Source of the DNA: Nocardia sp. NRRL S-836
Lineage (GTDB): Bacteria; Actinomycetota; Actinomycetes; Mycobacteriales; Pseudonocardiaceae
Direction: 5' to 3'
DNA length: 64,000 nt
Assembly: GCF_001279525.1 (NCBI RefSeq)
Contig: NZ_LGDY01000069.1
Location: 124,001 to 188,000, forward strand
Under the pieces are notes generated by a model, which saw only the letters and a list, made by a program, of their open reading frames with translations, did not search any database and had not been told where the DNA came from. Each line of letters starts with the position of its first letter. Position 1 is the stretch's first letter. Shown piece after piece: positions 1 to 7,929 of the stretch. The position numbers and the translations under genes were made by a program.

Positions 1-1536
1 GGTCTGGTATGCCACGTCGAACGACACCAGCGCCTGCTGGAACAGCAGCACCAACGCCACGTCGTCCGACTCGTCCAGCTCCCGGCGCACCTCGTCCAGC
101 GCGCGCATCGCCGCCAGCTGCTCGTCCTGCCCCTCGGCGACGAGCTTCCTCAGCAACGCCACGGCGCATCGCCGGCCGACACCACCCGTCTCGTGCGCCA
201 GCAGCCATGCCAGCAGCGGCTTCGCCTGCTCCGGGCTGAAGCCCTCGGACATGCCGATCCCGGCGACGTCCCCCAGCTCCACACCGGGTCGCTCCTGGAC
301 GACCTCGACCACCCCGGCGAGCACGATGACCAGGTTCTTCGTCCAGCCGGAGCTGGTCGGTTCGCGGGAGGCCGCCCAGACCACGCGCCCGGCCTCCGCC
401 AGGTCACCCTCCCCGCGCAGTGCCTTGGTGGCGAGCGCCAGCGCACGCAGCGGCAGCAGGACCTCAGGTTCGGGCCCGTCCTCGCCTGCCGCCGCGAGGC
501 GTTCGAGCGACCGGAGCATGCCGTCGACGTCGCTGTCCAGGTAGTGGGCTTCCAGCAGAGCGATGCCGAGCCGGCCGTGCCCCGGCGCTGCCTCGACCGC
601 CGCGGACAGGTAGGTGATCAGCTCCGGCAGCTCGTCCCGCGCCCGCTTGGCGCGGTCGAGCAGCAGCTCACCGCGCAGCGTCGCGACCTCGGCCGGGTCC
701 CTGTCCAGCCGCGGATCGCCTTCGATCCTGGTCAGCCAGCGCAGGGCGCCGTTGCGTTCCCTGAGGTCACCGGAGGTCAGGAATCGGGAGGCCATCATCT
801 CGGCGAGCTCGAACGCGGCGTTCGGGTCGTTGGGCGCCACCTGCTCGTAGAGCGGGATGGCCTCCGCCTCCTCCACCGCGGCGTCCAGCACGTACGGCGT
901 GCCGTCCATGACCGAGCGGAACGACCGCAGGCGGGCCAGTTCCAGCATGGTCTCGACGCGCAGCCCGTCGTCCATGCCGGGGAGGTCGAGACTGTTGTCG
1001 AGGTAGCGCTGTGCCTCGTCGAGCAGTTCCGGCGGCGGGTCCTCGTCGTCGGCGCGGGCCCTGCGGAACTGCTCCCGCAGCGTCATGCCCATGACGGCCT
1101 CCGCCAGGGCGCGGTCCTCCTCGTCGAGCTCCATCTCGACCAGCCGGCGGAGCTCGTGCACGGAGTCCGCGAGCAGCTCGCGGTCACCGACGTCAGTCGT
1201 GCTGTACCGCAGCTGGAGCATGTCGACGAGGTCGATGCGGAAACCGGGCACGTCGTCGAGCCGGTCGACGACGATCCGCATCGCCGTGATCGCCTCGTCC
1301 AACCGGGACGGGTCGGCCAGCGCCCTGCCCTGGCAGCGGAACCACCCGGCGCTCAGGTACTGGGCCCACACCCAGTCGAACGACGACCGCTCCGCGACCG
1401 CGAGCACCCAGTCCAGGTAGTAGCGGATGTCCTCGACCACGCCGAGGTCGACCGGAGCGGAGTCGTCCAGGCTGGACTCGAACTCGGTCAGCAGGGCTTC
1501 GGCCGCCTCCAGGCGGGCGCGGAACTCACTCTCCAT
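1..1536 (-). CDS. TPR-like helical repeat protein, partial (runs off left edge)
   Basis: The gene reads leftward from an ATG at 1536-1534 and shows no stop before base 1, so at least 512 codons are present and the C-terminus lies outside the window. The product is acidic, rich in Ala, Leu, Glu and Asp, and built of short helix pairs of about 30-40 residues, as in tetratricopeptide-type scaffolds. I see no signal peptide, membrane segment or catalytic motif. Its ATG overlaps the kinase stop (TGATG), which indicates translational coupling and membership of the same operon. A role as scaffold or substrate adaptor for the kinase/phosphatase system is inference only. Confidence 0.7.
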   Translation of the reverse strand, partial: MESEFRARLEAAEALLTEFESSLDDSAPVDLGVVEDIRYYLDWVLAVAERSSFDWVWAQYLSAGWFRCQGRALADPSRLDEAITAMRIVVDRLDDVPGFRIDLVDMLQLRYSTTDVGDRELLADSVHELRRLVEMELDEEDRALAEAVMGMTLREQFRRARADDEDPPPELLDEAQRYLDNSLDLPGMDDGLRVETMLELARLRSFRSVMDGTPYVLDAAVEEAEAIPLYEQVAPNDPNAAFELAEMMASRFLTSGDLRERNGALRWLTRIEGDPRLDRDPAEVATLRGELLLDRAKRARDELPELITYLSAAVEAAPGHGRLGIALLEAHYLDSDVDGMLRSLERLAAAGEDGPEPEVLLPLRALALATKALRGEGDLAEAGRVVWAASREPTSSGWTKNLVIVLAGVVEVVQERPGVELGDVAGIGMSEGFSPEQAKPLLAWLLAHETGGVGRRCAVALLRKLVAEGQDEQLAAMRALDEVRRELDESDDVALVLLFQQALVSFDVAYQT

Positions 1537-4196
1537 CAGGCATCGGTCAGGCGGCGCATCGTGCGCAGGCACACCACGGCGAGCGGCAGGTGCACGAGCA
1601 GGGCGGCCCAGAAGGCACCCGCACCCCACAGGCCGGCTGACCAGGTCAACGGGTCCTCCAGCACCGGGAGCCAGAAGGCCTTCGTCTGCGGCACCACCTG
1701 CGCGAAGGCGGCGGCCACGAGCACGGCGAGCATCCCGATCGTCACGACACCGGAGGTGTTCGCCCGCCACGACGTCGCCACAGCCGCGACGACGCCGAGC
1801 AGCAGCAGGTACCCGCTCAGCAGCGCGGCAGCCCGCAGGCCGAACTCCGGTGCCGGGACGGCCAGGTCCTCGGAGTGGATCGTCAGCCGCAGCACCGTCG
1901 CCGACCAGTACACGAGCCCGAGCGCGGCCCAGGCGAGGCCGAACACGGCGACGCGGCGCAGCGGGGTGAGCGGCAGCGACCTCCGGTTGTCCGGCGCCGA
2001 CCCGGGCAACCAGGACCGTGCCCACAGGCACAGGCCGAAGCTCCCCAGAACCGTGACGACCAGCCCGACGACCAGGCCGTCAGCCCACTTGTCCGCCAGC
2101 GAACGCACCTGCTCGGCGACGAGGTCCGGCGGTGACGCGGCGGTGAAGAGCGGCAGGTGGGATGCGAAGAACGCCAGTCCGACAGCGAGCACCATGCCCC
2201 CGACCACAGCGCCCTTCGTCCGCACCAGGAGCACCAGCTCGATCGCGAGCACCGCGAACTGGGGCATCAGGCCGAGCTGCGCGGCAGCCGCCAGGGTGGC
2301 CGCCGCACGCGCACCGTCCGGTCCGCCCCCGAAAGCCGCCTCACCGTTCTGCAGCACCACCACGGCCCAGGCGATGGCGGTCATGGCGAACGTCAGCAGC
2401 ACCACCGCGCCGGCTTTCCGGCCCACGGTCCGCAGCGACACCGGTGTGCGCATCGGAGGGCGGTGCCGGACCACCCGCTCCTGGAGCACTCCCTGTGCCA
2501 GCAGGAGAACCCGGCCCTCGCGCGTGTCCACGTCCGCGAACCGCTTGGCCAGCGGGCGCCACCACGGCACGTTCGCGAGGCGCAACCGGACCGACGGCTG
2601 CAGCGCACGCGCCGCCTGCCGCCGGTTCAGCACCAACAACAACGCCATGCCGTGCAGGCGTTGCCGCTCACCCGTGCTCAACCCGCCCGACCCGGTCTCG
2701 TTGACGAGTCGTTCGGAGCTCTCGACCAGGACCGGCAGCTCACTCGCCGCCTGGTCGAGCACCGCGCACCGCGACCCGCAGCCGGCGTGCCGGCACCGGT
2801 ATCCGCCCGCGATGCCGAGCAGGTCGCCGAGCACCACCTCGCCCGCGAACTCGAAGCCGTCCGGCTGCGCGAGTGCGGCGACGAGCCCGTCGGCGTCGAC
2901 CGGACGTCCCCGGTACCGGGGTGTCACCTCCGGAGCGAACGCCTGCCCGAACGCGAGCACGGCGCTGTGCAGCCGTGCCGGGTTTCCGTGCAGACCGGTC
3001 AGCCGCATCGTGTCGAACCGCTTCCGCAGCTCCTCCGCGGCGATCCAGTCGATGAGCCGCTGCGCACCACCGCCGGTCAGCCAGCGTTCAGCGGCGTGCG
3101 GGTCGTCGAGCATCGCCACCGCCAGCTCGGCGGGATCGGTGAACGACCTGCCGTTGACGAACGTGATCGGAGAATGCGCCGGCTCCCCGGTCGCCGCGGG
3201 TGCGGTCATCGCCACCGGCGGGCTGCCGCCACCGAGCCAGCTCTCCACCTGGGGCCAGCCCCACCGGCTCTGCGGGTCCTTCGTGAGCAGGCCGCTGATC
3301 AGCAACCGCCAGCGCTCGTCGGTGATCTCGGAGAGGTCGAGCTCGCCCAGGGTGCGCATCCGTTTGATCGCCTGGTCGGACAGCATCTCGCCGGTGCGCC
3401 GCTGGAACCGGCCGTGCCCGGTGAGGAGCAGGTAGGCGATCTCACCGAGGCTCCACCACGGCCACGGCCAGCCCTTCTCCTCCCAGTGCTGCTCGGGCGG
3501 CGTGTACGCGACGGCGGCCATGATCGTGCCGCCGATCTGCTTGCTCGCGGTGAGCCCGGTGACACCGCCGAAGTCCGCGACGACGAACTCGCCGTTCACC
3601 CGGCACATCAGGTTGTCCGGCTTGAAGTCGATGGGGTTGCGGCCGACCACCTGCTGCCAGAAGTGCAGCCCGGTGGCCAGTTCCCGCAGCACCTCCCCGG
3701 CCCTCCGCCCGGACATCGGACGCCCGGCGGCCACCTGGTCGAGCGTCGCCTCGAGCAGCTCCATGGCCACCCAGCCAATCTGTCCGTGGGGCCCGAAGAA
3801 CGTCCCGTGGCCGAACAGCCGCGGGACGTGTCTGCGGAACCTCTCGGTGTCCAGGTGCCGCAACAGCTCGTCGTCGATCGGATGCCCGGCCCAGTGCACC
3901 TTGACGGCGACCTCGTCGCCGCCCGCCGTCCTGCGGCAACACCACACGACGCCCTCGGTGCCCGTGCCCAGCACCCGCACCGGCTCGAACCGGTCACGCA
4001 GCTGGTCGGGGAACACCGGTCCGCCGCCGTCCGCCACCTCCGGTGCAACGGTGCCCTGCTGGACCGTGGGGGTCGACCCCTGCTGCCTGGTCGGCGTGGA
4101 CTCCCGTGCGGCACCCTGCTGCACGGTCGGTGCCGGCCTGCGGGTGGTGCCCTGCTGCACGGTGGGGTTGCTCGGACGCCGAACCGGGTCAGTCAT
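1536..4196 (-). CDS. Membrane-anchored Ser/Thr protein kinase with N-terminal PTVQQG repeats
   Basis: This 886-residue protein has three parts. Residues 1-52 are a disordered, Thr-rich tail with PTVQQG at 11-16, 23-28 and 43-48 and a variant PTRQQG at 35-40. Residues about 66-325 form a Hanks-type kinase domain: glycine loop GTGTEG (77-82), Lys99, catalytic Asp190, Lys192, Asn195 and DFG at 208-210. The usual HRD is P-I-D (188-190); Asp is kept, so activity is plausible. The C-terminal part, from about 590, contains roughly eight hydrophobic segments, so the kinase should sit in the membrane. The start overlaps the phosphatase gene by 8 bases. A kinase, PP2C and FHA set in one operon suggests a closed phospho-threonine circuit. 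Substrates are unknown; the N-terminal repeats are candidates. Confidence 0.88.
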   Translation of the reverse strand: MTDPVRRPSNPTVQQGTTRRPAPTVQQGAARESTPTRQQGSTPTVQQGTVAPEVADGGGPVFPDQLRDRFEPVRVLGTGTEGVVWCCRRTAGGDEVAVKVHWAGHPIDDELLRHLDTERFRRHVPRLFGHGTFFGPHGQIGWVAMELLEATLDQVAAGRPMSGRRAGEVLRELATGLHFWQQVVGRNPIDFKPDNLMCRVNGEFVVADFGGVTGLTASKQIGGTIMAAVAYTPPEQHWEEKGWPWPWWSLGEIAYLLLTGHGRFQRRTGEMLSDQAIKRMRTLGELDLSEITDERWRLLISGLLTKDPQSRWGWPQVESWLGGGSPPVAMTAPAATGEPAHSPITFVNGRSFTDPAELAVAMLDDPHAAERWLTGGGAQRLIDWIAAEELRKRFDTMRLTGLHGNPARLHSAVLAFGQAFAPEVTPRYRGRPVDADGLVAALAQPDGFEFAGEVVLGDLLGIAGGYRCRHAGCGSRCAVLDQAASELPVLVESSERLVNETGSGGLSTGERQRLHGMALLLVLNRRQAARALQPSVRLRLANVPWWRPLAKRFADVDTREGRVLLLAQGVLQERVVRHRPPMRTPVSLRTVGRKAGAVVLLTFAMTAIAWAVVVLQNGEAAFGGGPDGARAAATLAAAAQLGLMPQFAVLAIELVLLVRTKGAVVGGMVLAVGLAFFASHLPLFTAASPPDLVAEQVRSLADKWADGLVVGLVVTVLGSFGLCLWARSWLPGSAPDNRRSLPLTPLRRVAVFGLAWAALGLVYWSATVLRLTIHSEDLAVPAPEFGLRAAALLSGYLLLLGVVAAVATSWRANTSGVVTIGMLAVLVAAAFAQVVPQTKAFWLPVLEDPLTWSAGLWGAGAFWAALLVHLPLAVVCLRTMRRLTDA

Positions 4197-4926
4197 GGTC
4201 TTCTCCCTCGCGCCACACGTCCACGACGCACAACGACACGTTGTCGGGCGCGCCGGCGGCCATCGCCGCGGCGTGCAGGCCCTCTGCGGCCTCGTGCACC
4301 GTGTCCAGCACCGCGGCTTCCCTCAGCACATCGGCGTCCACAAAGGAGTGCAGGCCGTCGGTGCACAGCAGGAACCGTTGCCGCTCAGCCGGTTCGACCA
4401 CCCTCAGGTGGGGCCGCACTCCGTGCCCCGGCAGGCCGCCCAGCACCTGCGTCAGCGCTCCGGACGCGTCCTCGGCGACGTCGTCCTCGGTGAGCGGCAC
4501 GATGAGGCCGGGTTCCGCGTAGTAGGCACGGCTGTCACCCACGTGGCACAGGAAGACCCGTTCGCGGCGAACCAGCAGGGCGGTCGCGGTCGTCGCCGTC
4601 CCCGTCAGGTCCGCGTTGTCCCGCCCGGACTTCAGCAGGTCCTCGTGCGCGCGCTCGAACACGCGGGCGATCGACTCGCCGTCGACCAGCTCGGGCAACG
4701 CCTCGATCAACCGGGTGACGACGAACCGGCTCGCGACCTCGCCCGCCCGGTGCCCGCCGAGCCCGTCGGCGACCACGACCAGCGCCGAGTCCGGGCTCTT
4801 GCACGCCAGCACGACCGGTGCGCTCATCTCCTGCGGCGCCAGCCAGCCGAAGACGCCGACGCTGTCCTCGTTGTGCTCCCTGACCAACCCCCGGCACGTG
4901 ATCGCCGCGACGTGGACGCGCGTCAC
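4189..4926 (-). CDS. PP2C-family Ser/Thr protein phosphatase
   Basis: The 245-residue product has the complete PP2C (PPM) metal-site set: E-H-N-E-D with Asp21, D-G-L-G-G starting at Asp54, the G-T-A-T-T-A strand, G-D-S-R, T-D-G and a C-terminal D-N-V-S. No membrane segment is visible, so it is cytosolic. It should dephosphorylate targets of the kinase encoded immediately downstream. The GTG start at 4926 overlaps the stop of the FHA gene (GTGA), and the stop overlaps the kinase start by 8 bases, so the three genes are translationally coupled. PP2C paired with a Hanks kinase is a common bacterial arrangement; the specific substrate is inferred. Confidence 0.92.
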   Translation of the reverse strand: MTRVHVAAITCRGLVREHNEDSVGVFGWLAPQEMSAPVVLACKSPDSALVVVADGLGGHRAGEVASRFVVTRLIEALPELVDGESIARVFERAHEDLLKSGRDNADLTGTATTATALLVRRERVFLCHVGDSRAYYAEPGLIVPLTEDDVAEDASGALTQVLGGLPGHGVRPHLRVVEPAERQRFLLCTDGLHSFVDADVLREAAVLDTVHEAAEGLHAAAMAAGAPDNVSLCVVDVWREGEDHD

Positions 4927-5420
4927 AACGGCAACCCGAACTCGTCGAACTCCGCGGCCTCGACGTGCAGCTCGACGTCCAGGCCGAGCCGCAGCACCTG
5001 CCCGGCCCGCAGCCGCCGCGGCGTCTCCACCAACCGGCCGTCCACATAGGTGTGGTTGAGCGAGTCGGCGTCCTTGACGTAGAGGTGCCCGTTCAACGGG
5101 TACACCTTGGCGTGCTGCCGGGACACCTGCGTGAGCTCCGCCATCCCCGGGAGGTCGGCCAGCGGGCCGCACTCCCGCCCGATGTCCATTCCGGACGGGG
5201 GAATCGGCAGCACCCGGTCGCGGAAGCGCAGGTTCAGCTGCGCCGTGGCCACCGATGCCTCAATCGGCACGGACGCCGGCTCCGCGGCCGGAGCGTCCGC
5301 GAACGCCGTCACGCGCACGGCCTCGAGCTCCGCGGCGGGATGCCTGGTGCAGAAGCCCGGTGACGTGGCACGGAGACAGCCGTCCGGGTCGTCGGGACAC
5401 TCGTAGGTCACGGTCGCCAT
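4923..5420 (-). CDS. FHA-domain phosphothreonine-binding protein with N-terminal Cys/His knuckle
   Basis: The 165-residue protein carries a forkhead-associated domain at about 60-155: G81-R82 on the first recognition strand, S100-R101-x-H103 and N122 in the loop, the positions that contact phosphothreonine in FHA domains. The N-terminal 30 residues contain C8, C15, C24 and H27, spaced like a small zinc knuckle; zinc binding is inference. The ATG at 5420 overlaps the upstream radical-SAM gene by 13 bases and the stop overlaps the PP2C gene. It is the likely reader of phosphothreonines written by the operon's kinase. Possible ligands include the PTVQQG repeats in the kinase tail. Confidence 0.9.
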   Translation of the reverse strand: MATVTYECPDDPDGCLRATSPGFCTRHPAAELEAVRVTAFADAPAAEPASVPIEASVATAQLNLRFRDRVLPIPPSGMDIGRECGPLADLPGMAELTQVSRQHAKVYPLNGHLYVKDADSLNHTYVDGRLVETPRRLRAGQVLRLGLDVELHVEAAEFDEFGLPL

Positions 5421-6052
5421 GCGGCCTCCTCGAAGACGATTCCCTGCTCCCGCAGGCTGCGCTCGACCTTGGGCAGCGCGCCGGCCGGCGGTACCCCGAC
5501 CAGCCACAGCAAGCCGTCGTCCACCCGCACCTGCACCGGTGCCCGCGGCGGTGACACGTCGACGAACGGCCGGTAGCGCTGCTCACCGAGCGGGGTGAGC
5601 GGGATCAGCCGCTGGTTGGCCGACCCCCGCCAGATCAGCCTGGTCGGCTCTCCCGCCGAGTACCGCCCGGTGATCACCGCGTCGACCCGCTCCAGCACGC
5701 CGGACTGCTGTTCGCCGAGCTCGTCCAGCTCGTATCCCGTGTAGAGCAGGACATCGCGGTCCGCGACGGTGGCGGCGGCGAGGAACTCGGCCAGCACCGC
5801 CGCCTGCTGCAACGGCTCCCCGCCGCTGATCGTCAGCCCGTCCGCACCCGCACGCACCGCGTCGTGCCACATCCGCAGCAGGTCGTCCACGGCGACCTCG
5901 GTTCCGCCACCGGGGTTCCAGGTGTCCCGCGACATGCACCCCTTGCACGCCAGCGTGCACCCCTGCAGCCAGATGCCGAGCCGCCGTCCGGGTCCCAGCG
6001 CGGTGATCGGGTAGAGCACCCGGCTCGTCCTCAGCGCACGGCCGCTCAGCAC
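5408..6052 (-). CDS. Small radical-SAM / 4Fe-4S activating-enzyme-like protein
   Basis: The 214-residue product has the radical-SAM cluster motif C32-x3-C36-x2-C39 followed by S-R-D-T-W, and a G-G-E-P-L motif that in this superfamily binds SAM. Size and motif resemble NrdG/PflA-type activases, which make a glycyl radical in a partner enzyme, but no glycyl-radical enzyme is encoded nearby. The GTG at 6052 was chosen because GGAGGTGA lies just upstream and the start overlaps the AAA+ stop by 7 bases. Its function in a kinase/FHA/AAA+ operon is unknown; it may modify an operon partner or serve as a redox sensor. The family assignment is firm, the role is not. Confidence 0.82.
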   Translation of the reverse strand: MLSGRALRTSRVLYPITALGPGRRLGIWLQGCTLACKGCMSRDTWNPGGGTEVAVDDLLRMWHDAVRAGADGLTISGGEPLQQAAVLAEFLAAATVADRDVLLYTGYELDELGEQQSGVLERVDAVITGRYSAGEPTRLIWRGSANQRLIPLTPLGEQRYRPFVDVSPPRAPVQVRVDDGLLWLVGVPPAGALPKVERSLREQGIVFEEAAWRP

Positions 6053-7929
6053 CGGGTCACCTCCGCCCGCCAGCCCTGCGGGTCGGGCACGACCTGGTCG
6101 ACCCGCCACGTCTCGCCCTGCCGTGGCGGATCGACCAGCAGCATCTGCGACAGCGGGTTGATCAGCGCCGACTCCACCGCGTTGTTCACGCCACGGCCGC
6201 CGTGGTCGAGGTTCTCGATCGCGCGGTCGTACAACGTCCTCCTCGCCGCCTGCGCGACCTCCAGCCGGACCTGGTGCACCAGCTCCATCCGTCGCGCCAC
6301 CGACCGCAGCGCCTTGTCCAGCAGGGCGGGCACGACCTCGGGCTGGATGAAGTCCATCGCGATGAAGGCGTCTCCGAGCCGGTTGCGCAGCTCCGGCCGG
6401 CCGATCCGGTGGTCGAAGAAGTGCTCGAACGACTGCTGCAGCACCTTGCGCACCTCGGCCACGTCGCTGCGGTAGCTCAGTCGCGGCGCGGTGCCGGCGG
6501 GAGCGTCCGGGTCGACGACGCCGAGGTTCGAGGTGAAGATCAGCACGCACTCGGTGAAGTACACGGTCGAGCCGCGGCCGTCGGTGAGCCTGCCGTCCTC
6601 CAGCACCTGCAGGAAGAAGTCGAACACCAGCGGGTGCGCCTTGTCGATCTCGTCGAACAGCAGCACGCTCATCGGGTTGGCCCTGACCTGGTTGGTCAGC
6701 TCGCCGCCCGCGTCGTAGCCGACGTACCCCGGCGGTGCCCCGATGAGCCGTTCCCGCGCGTGTTCCTGGGCGAACTCGCTCATGTCGAACCGGATCGGCT
6801 CCGCGTCCCGCCCGAAGATCATCCGGGCGATGCCCTTGGCCAGCTCGGTCTTGCCGACGCCCGTGGGCCCGGCCAGGAAGAGCACGCCGCGCGGGCGGTT
6901 GGGCGAGCTGGACGACTGGGCGCCGGTCAGCCCGGCGGCGGAGCGCATGAAGATCTCGACGGCCTTGCGCACCGCGTGGTCCTGCCCGAGCACCCCGATC
7001 GAGGCGGGACCGGCGGACGTGATCGTGCTCCGCAACGACGCGACCGCCCACGGGTTGTCGCGCACACCGACGCGGTACAGCCGGGCGGCCTCGTCGAGCC
7101 GGTTGACCGGGATGGCCCGGTCAACCGCCACGGTGCCGACCGCGAGCACTTCGCCGTTGCTCATCCCGTGCGTCACGGAAGCGAGGTTCGCCGCCGCAGC
7201 CTTGCAGGCCTCGGCGTCGACGCTGGCGTCAGGGCGTTTGCTCATGACCACCCGTACGGCGTGCCGGGCCGCTGCCAGCCGCTGGTCGGCGGACGCGGGC
7301 GGCACGGTGATCACCTTGACCGTGCGCGGCGACGTCGCGAACTCGACCGGCAGCTGCTCCTGCTTCTCCACCACCCAGAACACCGTGTTGTACGGCATCA
7401 CCGGCGCCGCACCCGACATCGGGCGGGCCTCGTGGCCGAGCACCTCCGCCGTCGCCATCAGCAGCTTGCCCTCACCGGTGACCTCCGCCCGCGGGGAGCC
7501 CAGCCGCGCCGCGAACGGGACCAGCAGACCGATGGGGGCGCCGCGGGACATGACGATCTCCCGCAGCACCCGGCGGGCCCTGCGCAGCATCAGATCGTCG
7601 GGTGCGCTGCTGTCGTCCCGCTCCGGCCTGGACAACGCGTCGTCGGCGACGAACTCCCGCAGCGCCTCGGGTATCGCCACGCCGTCCTCGCTCAGCCGCC
7701 ACACGTCGAGGCGGTCGCGGGCGATGTCCAGCACCGCCAGCGCCCCGAACCCGCGGGCCCGGCACGCACGTTCGACCACCTTTGGCAGGTCGAACGGCAC
7801 CGGCTCGTCGCTCCCGTTGCCCGCCGGGAGGAAGTAGCGGTCGCGGACGTTGCCCACGAGCAGCAGCTGCGGGTGGGTGACGAGGGAGAGGTCCAGTTCG
7901 CGGACCCAGTCCGGCTCCTCAGCGCTCAC
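6046..7929 (-). CDS. ClpB/ClpA-type AAA+ ATPase with degenerate N-terminal AAA module
   Basis: The 627-residue protein has a Clp-type AAA+ core at about 300-620. Walker A is G-P-T-G-V-G-K-T (354-361), Walker B is L-L-F-D-E-I-D (D426, E427), sensor 1 is in T-S-N (N468), and a ClpB-D2-like small domain follows. A G-Y-V-G-Y pore-loop-like segment occurs at about 401-405. Residues 1-230 look like an AAA fold without a P-loop, with the pattern of a sensor strand (F-W-V-V-E-K) but no Walker motifs. It is likely a hexameric unfoldase or remodeller. The GTG start overlaps the coiled-coil gene by 11 bases. It could act on the toxin encoded across the divergent promoter, but that is inference. Confidence 0.88.
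   Translation of the reverse strand: MSAEEPDWVRELDLSLVTHPQLLLVGNVRDRYFLPAGNGSDEPVPFDLPKVVERACRARGFGALAVLDIARDRLDVWRLSEDGVAIPEALREFVADDALSRPERDDSSAPDDLMLRRARRVLREIVMSRGAPIGLLVPFAARLGSPRAEVTGEGKLLMATAEVLGHEARPMSGAAPVMPYNTVFWVVEKQEQLPVEFATSPRTVKVITVPPASADQRLAAARHAVRVVMSKRPDASVDAEACKAAAANLASVTHGMSNGEVLAVGTVAVDRAIPVNRLDEAARLYRVGVRDNPWAVASLRSTITSAGPASIGVLGQDHAVRKAVEIFMRSAAGLTGAQSSSSPNRPRGVLFLAGPTGVGKTELAKGIARMIFGRDAEPIRFDMSEFAQEHARERLIGAPPGYVGYDAGGELTNQVRANPMSVLLFDEIDKAHPLVFDFFLQVLEDGRLTDGRGSTVYFTECVLIFTSNLGVVDPDAPAGTAPRLSYRSDVAEVRKVLQQSFEHFFDHRIGRPELRNRLGDAFIAMDFIQPEVVPALLDKALRSVARRMELVHQVRLEVAQAARRTLYDRAIENLDHGGRGVNNAVESALINPLSQMLLVDPPRQGETWRVDQVVPDPQGWRAEVTRC

Noticed and set aside
193..3435. 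Very long open frame on the plus strand (1080 codons) opposite the TPR and kinase genes
   Set aside because: Composition is Arg/Pro/His-rich with no domain, and the opposite strand holds recognisable kinase motifs. It is an antisense artefact of high GC.
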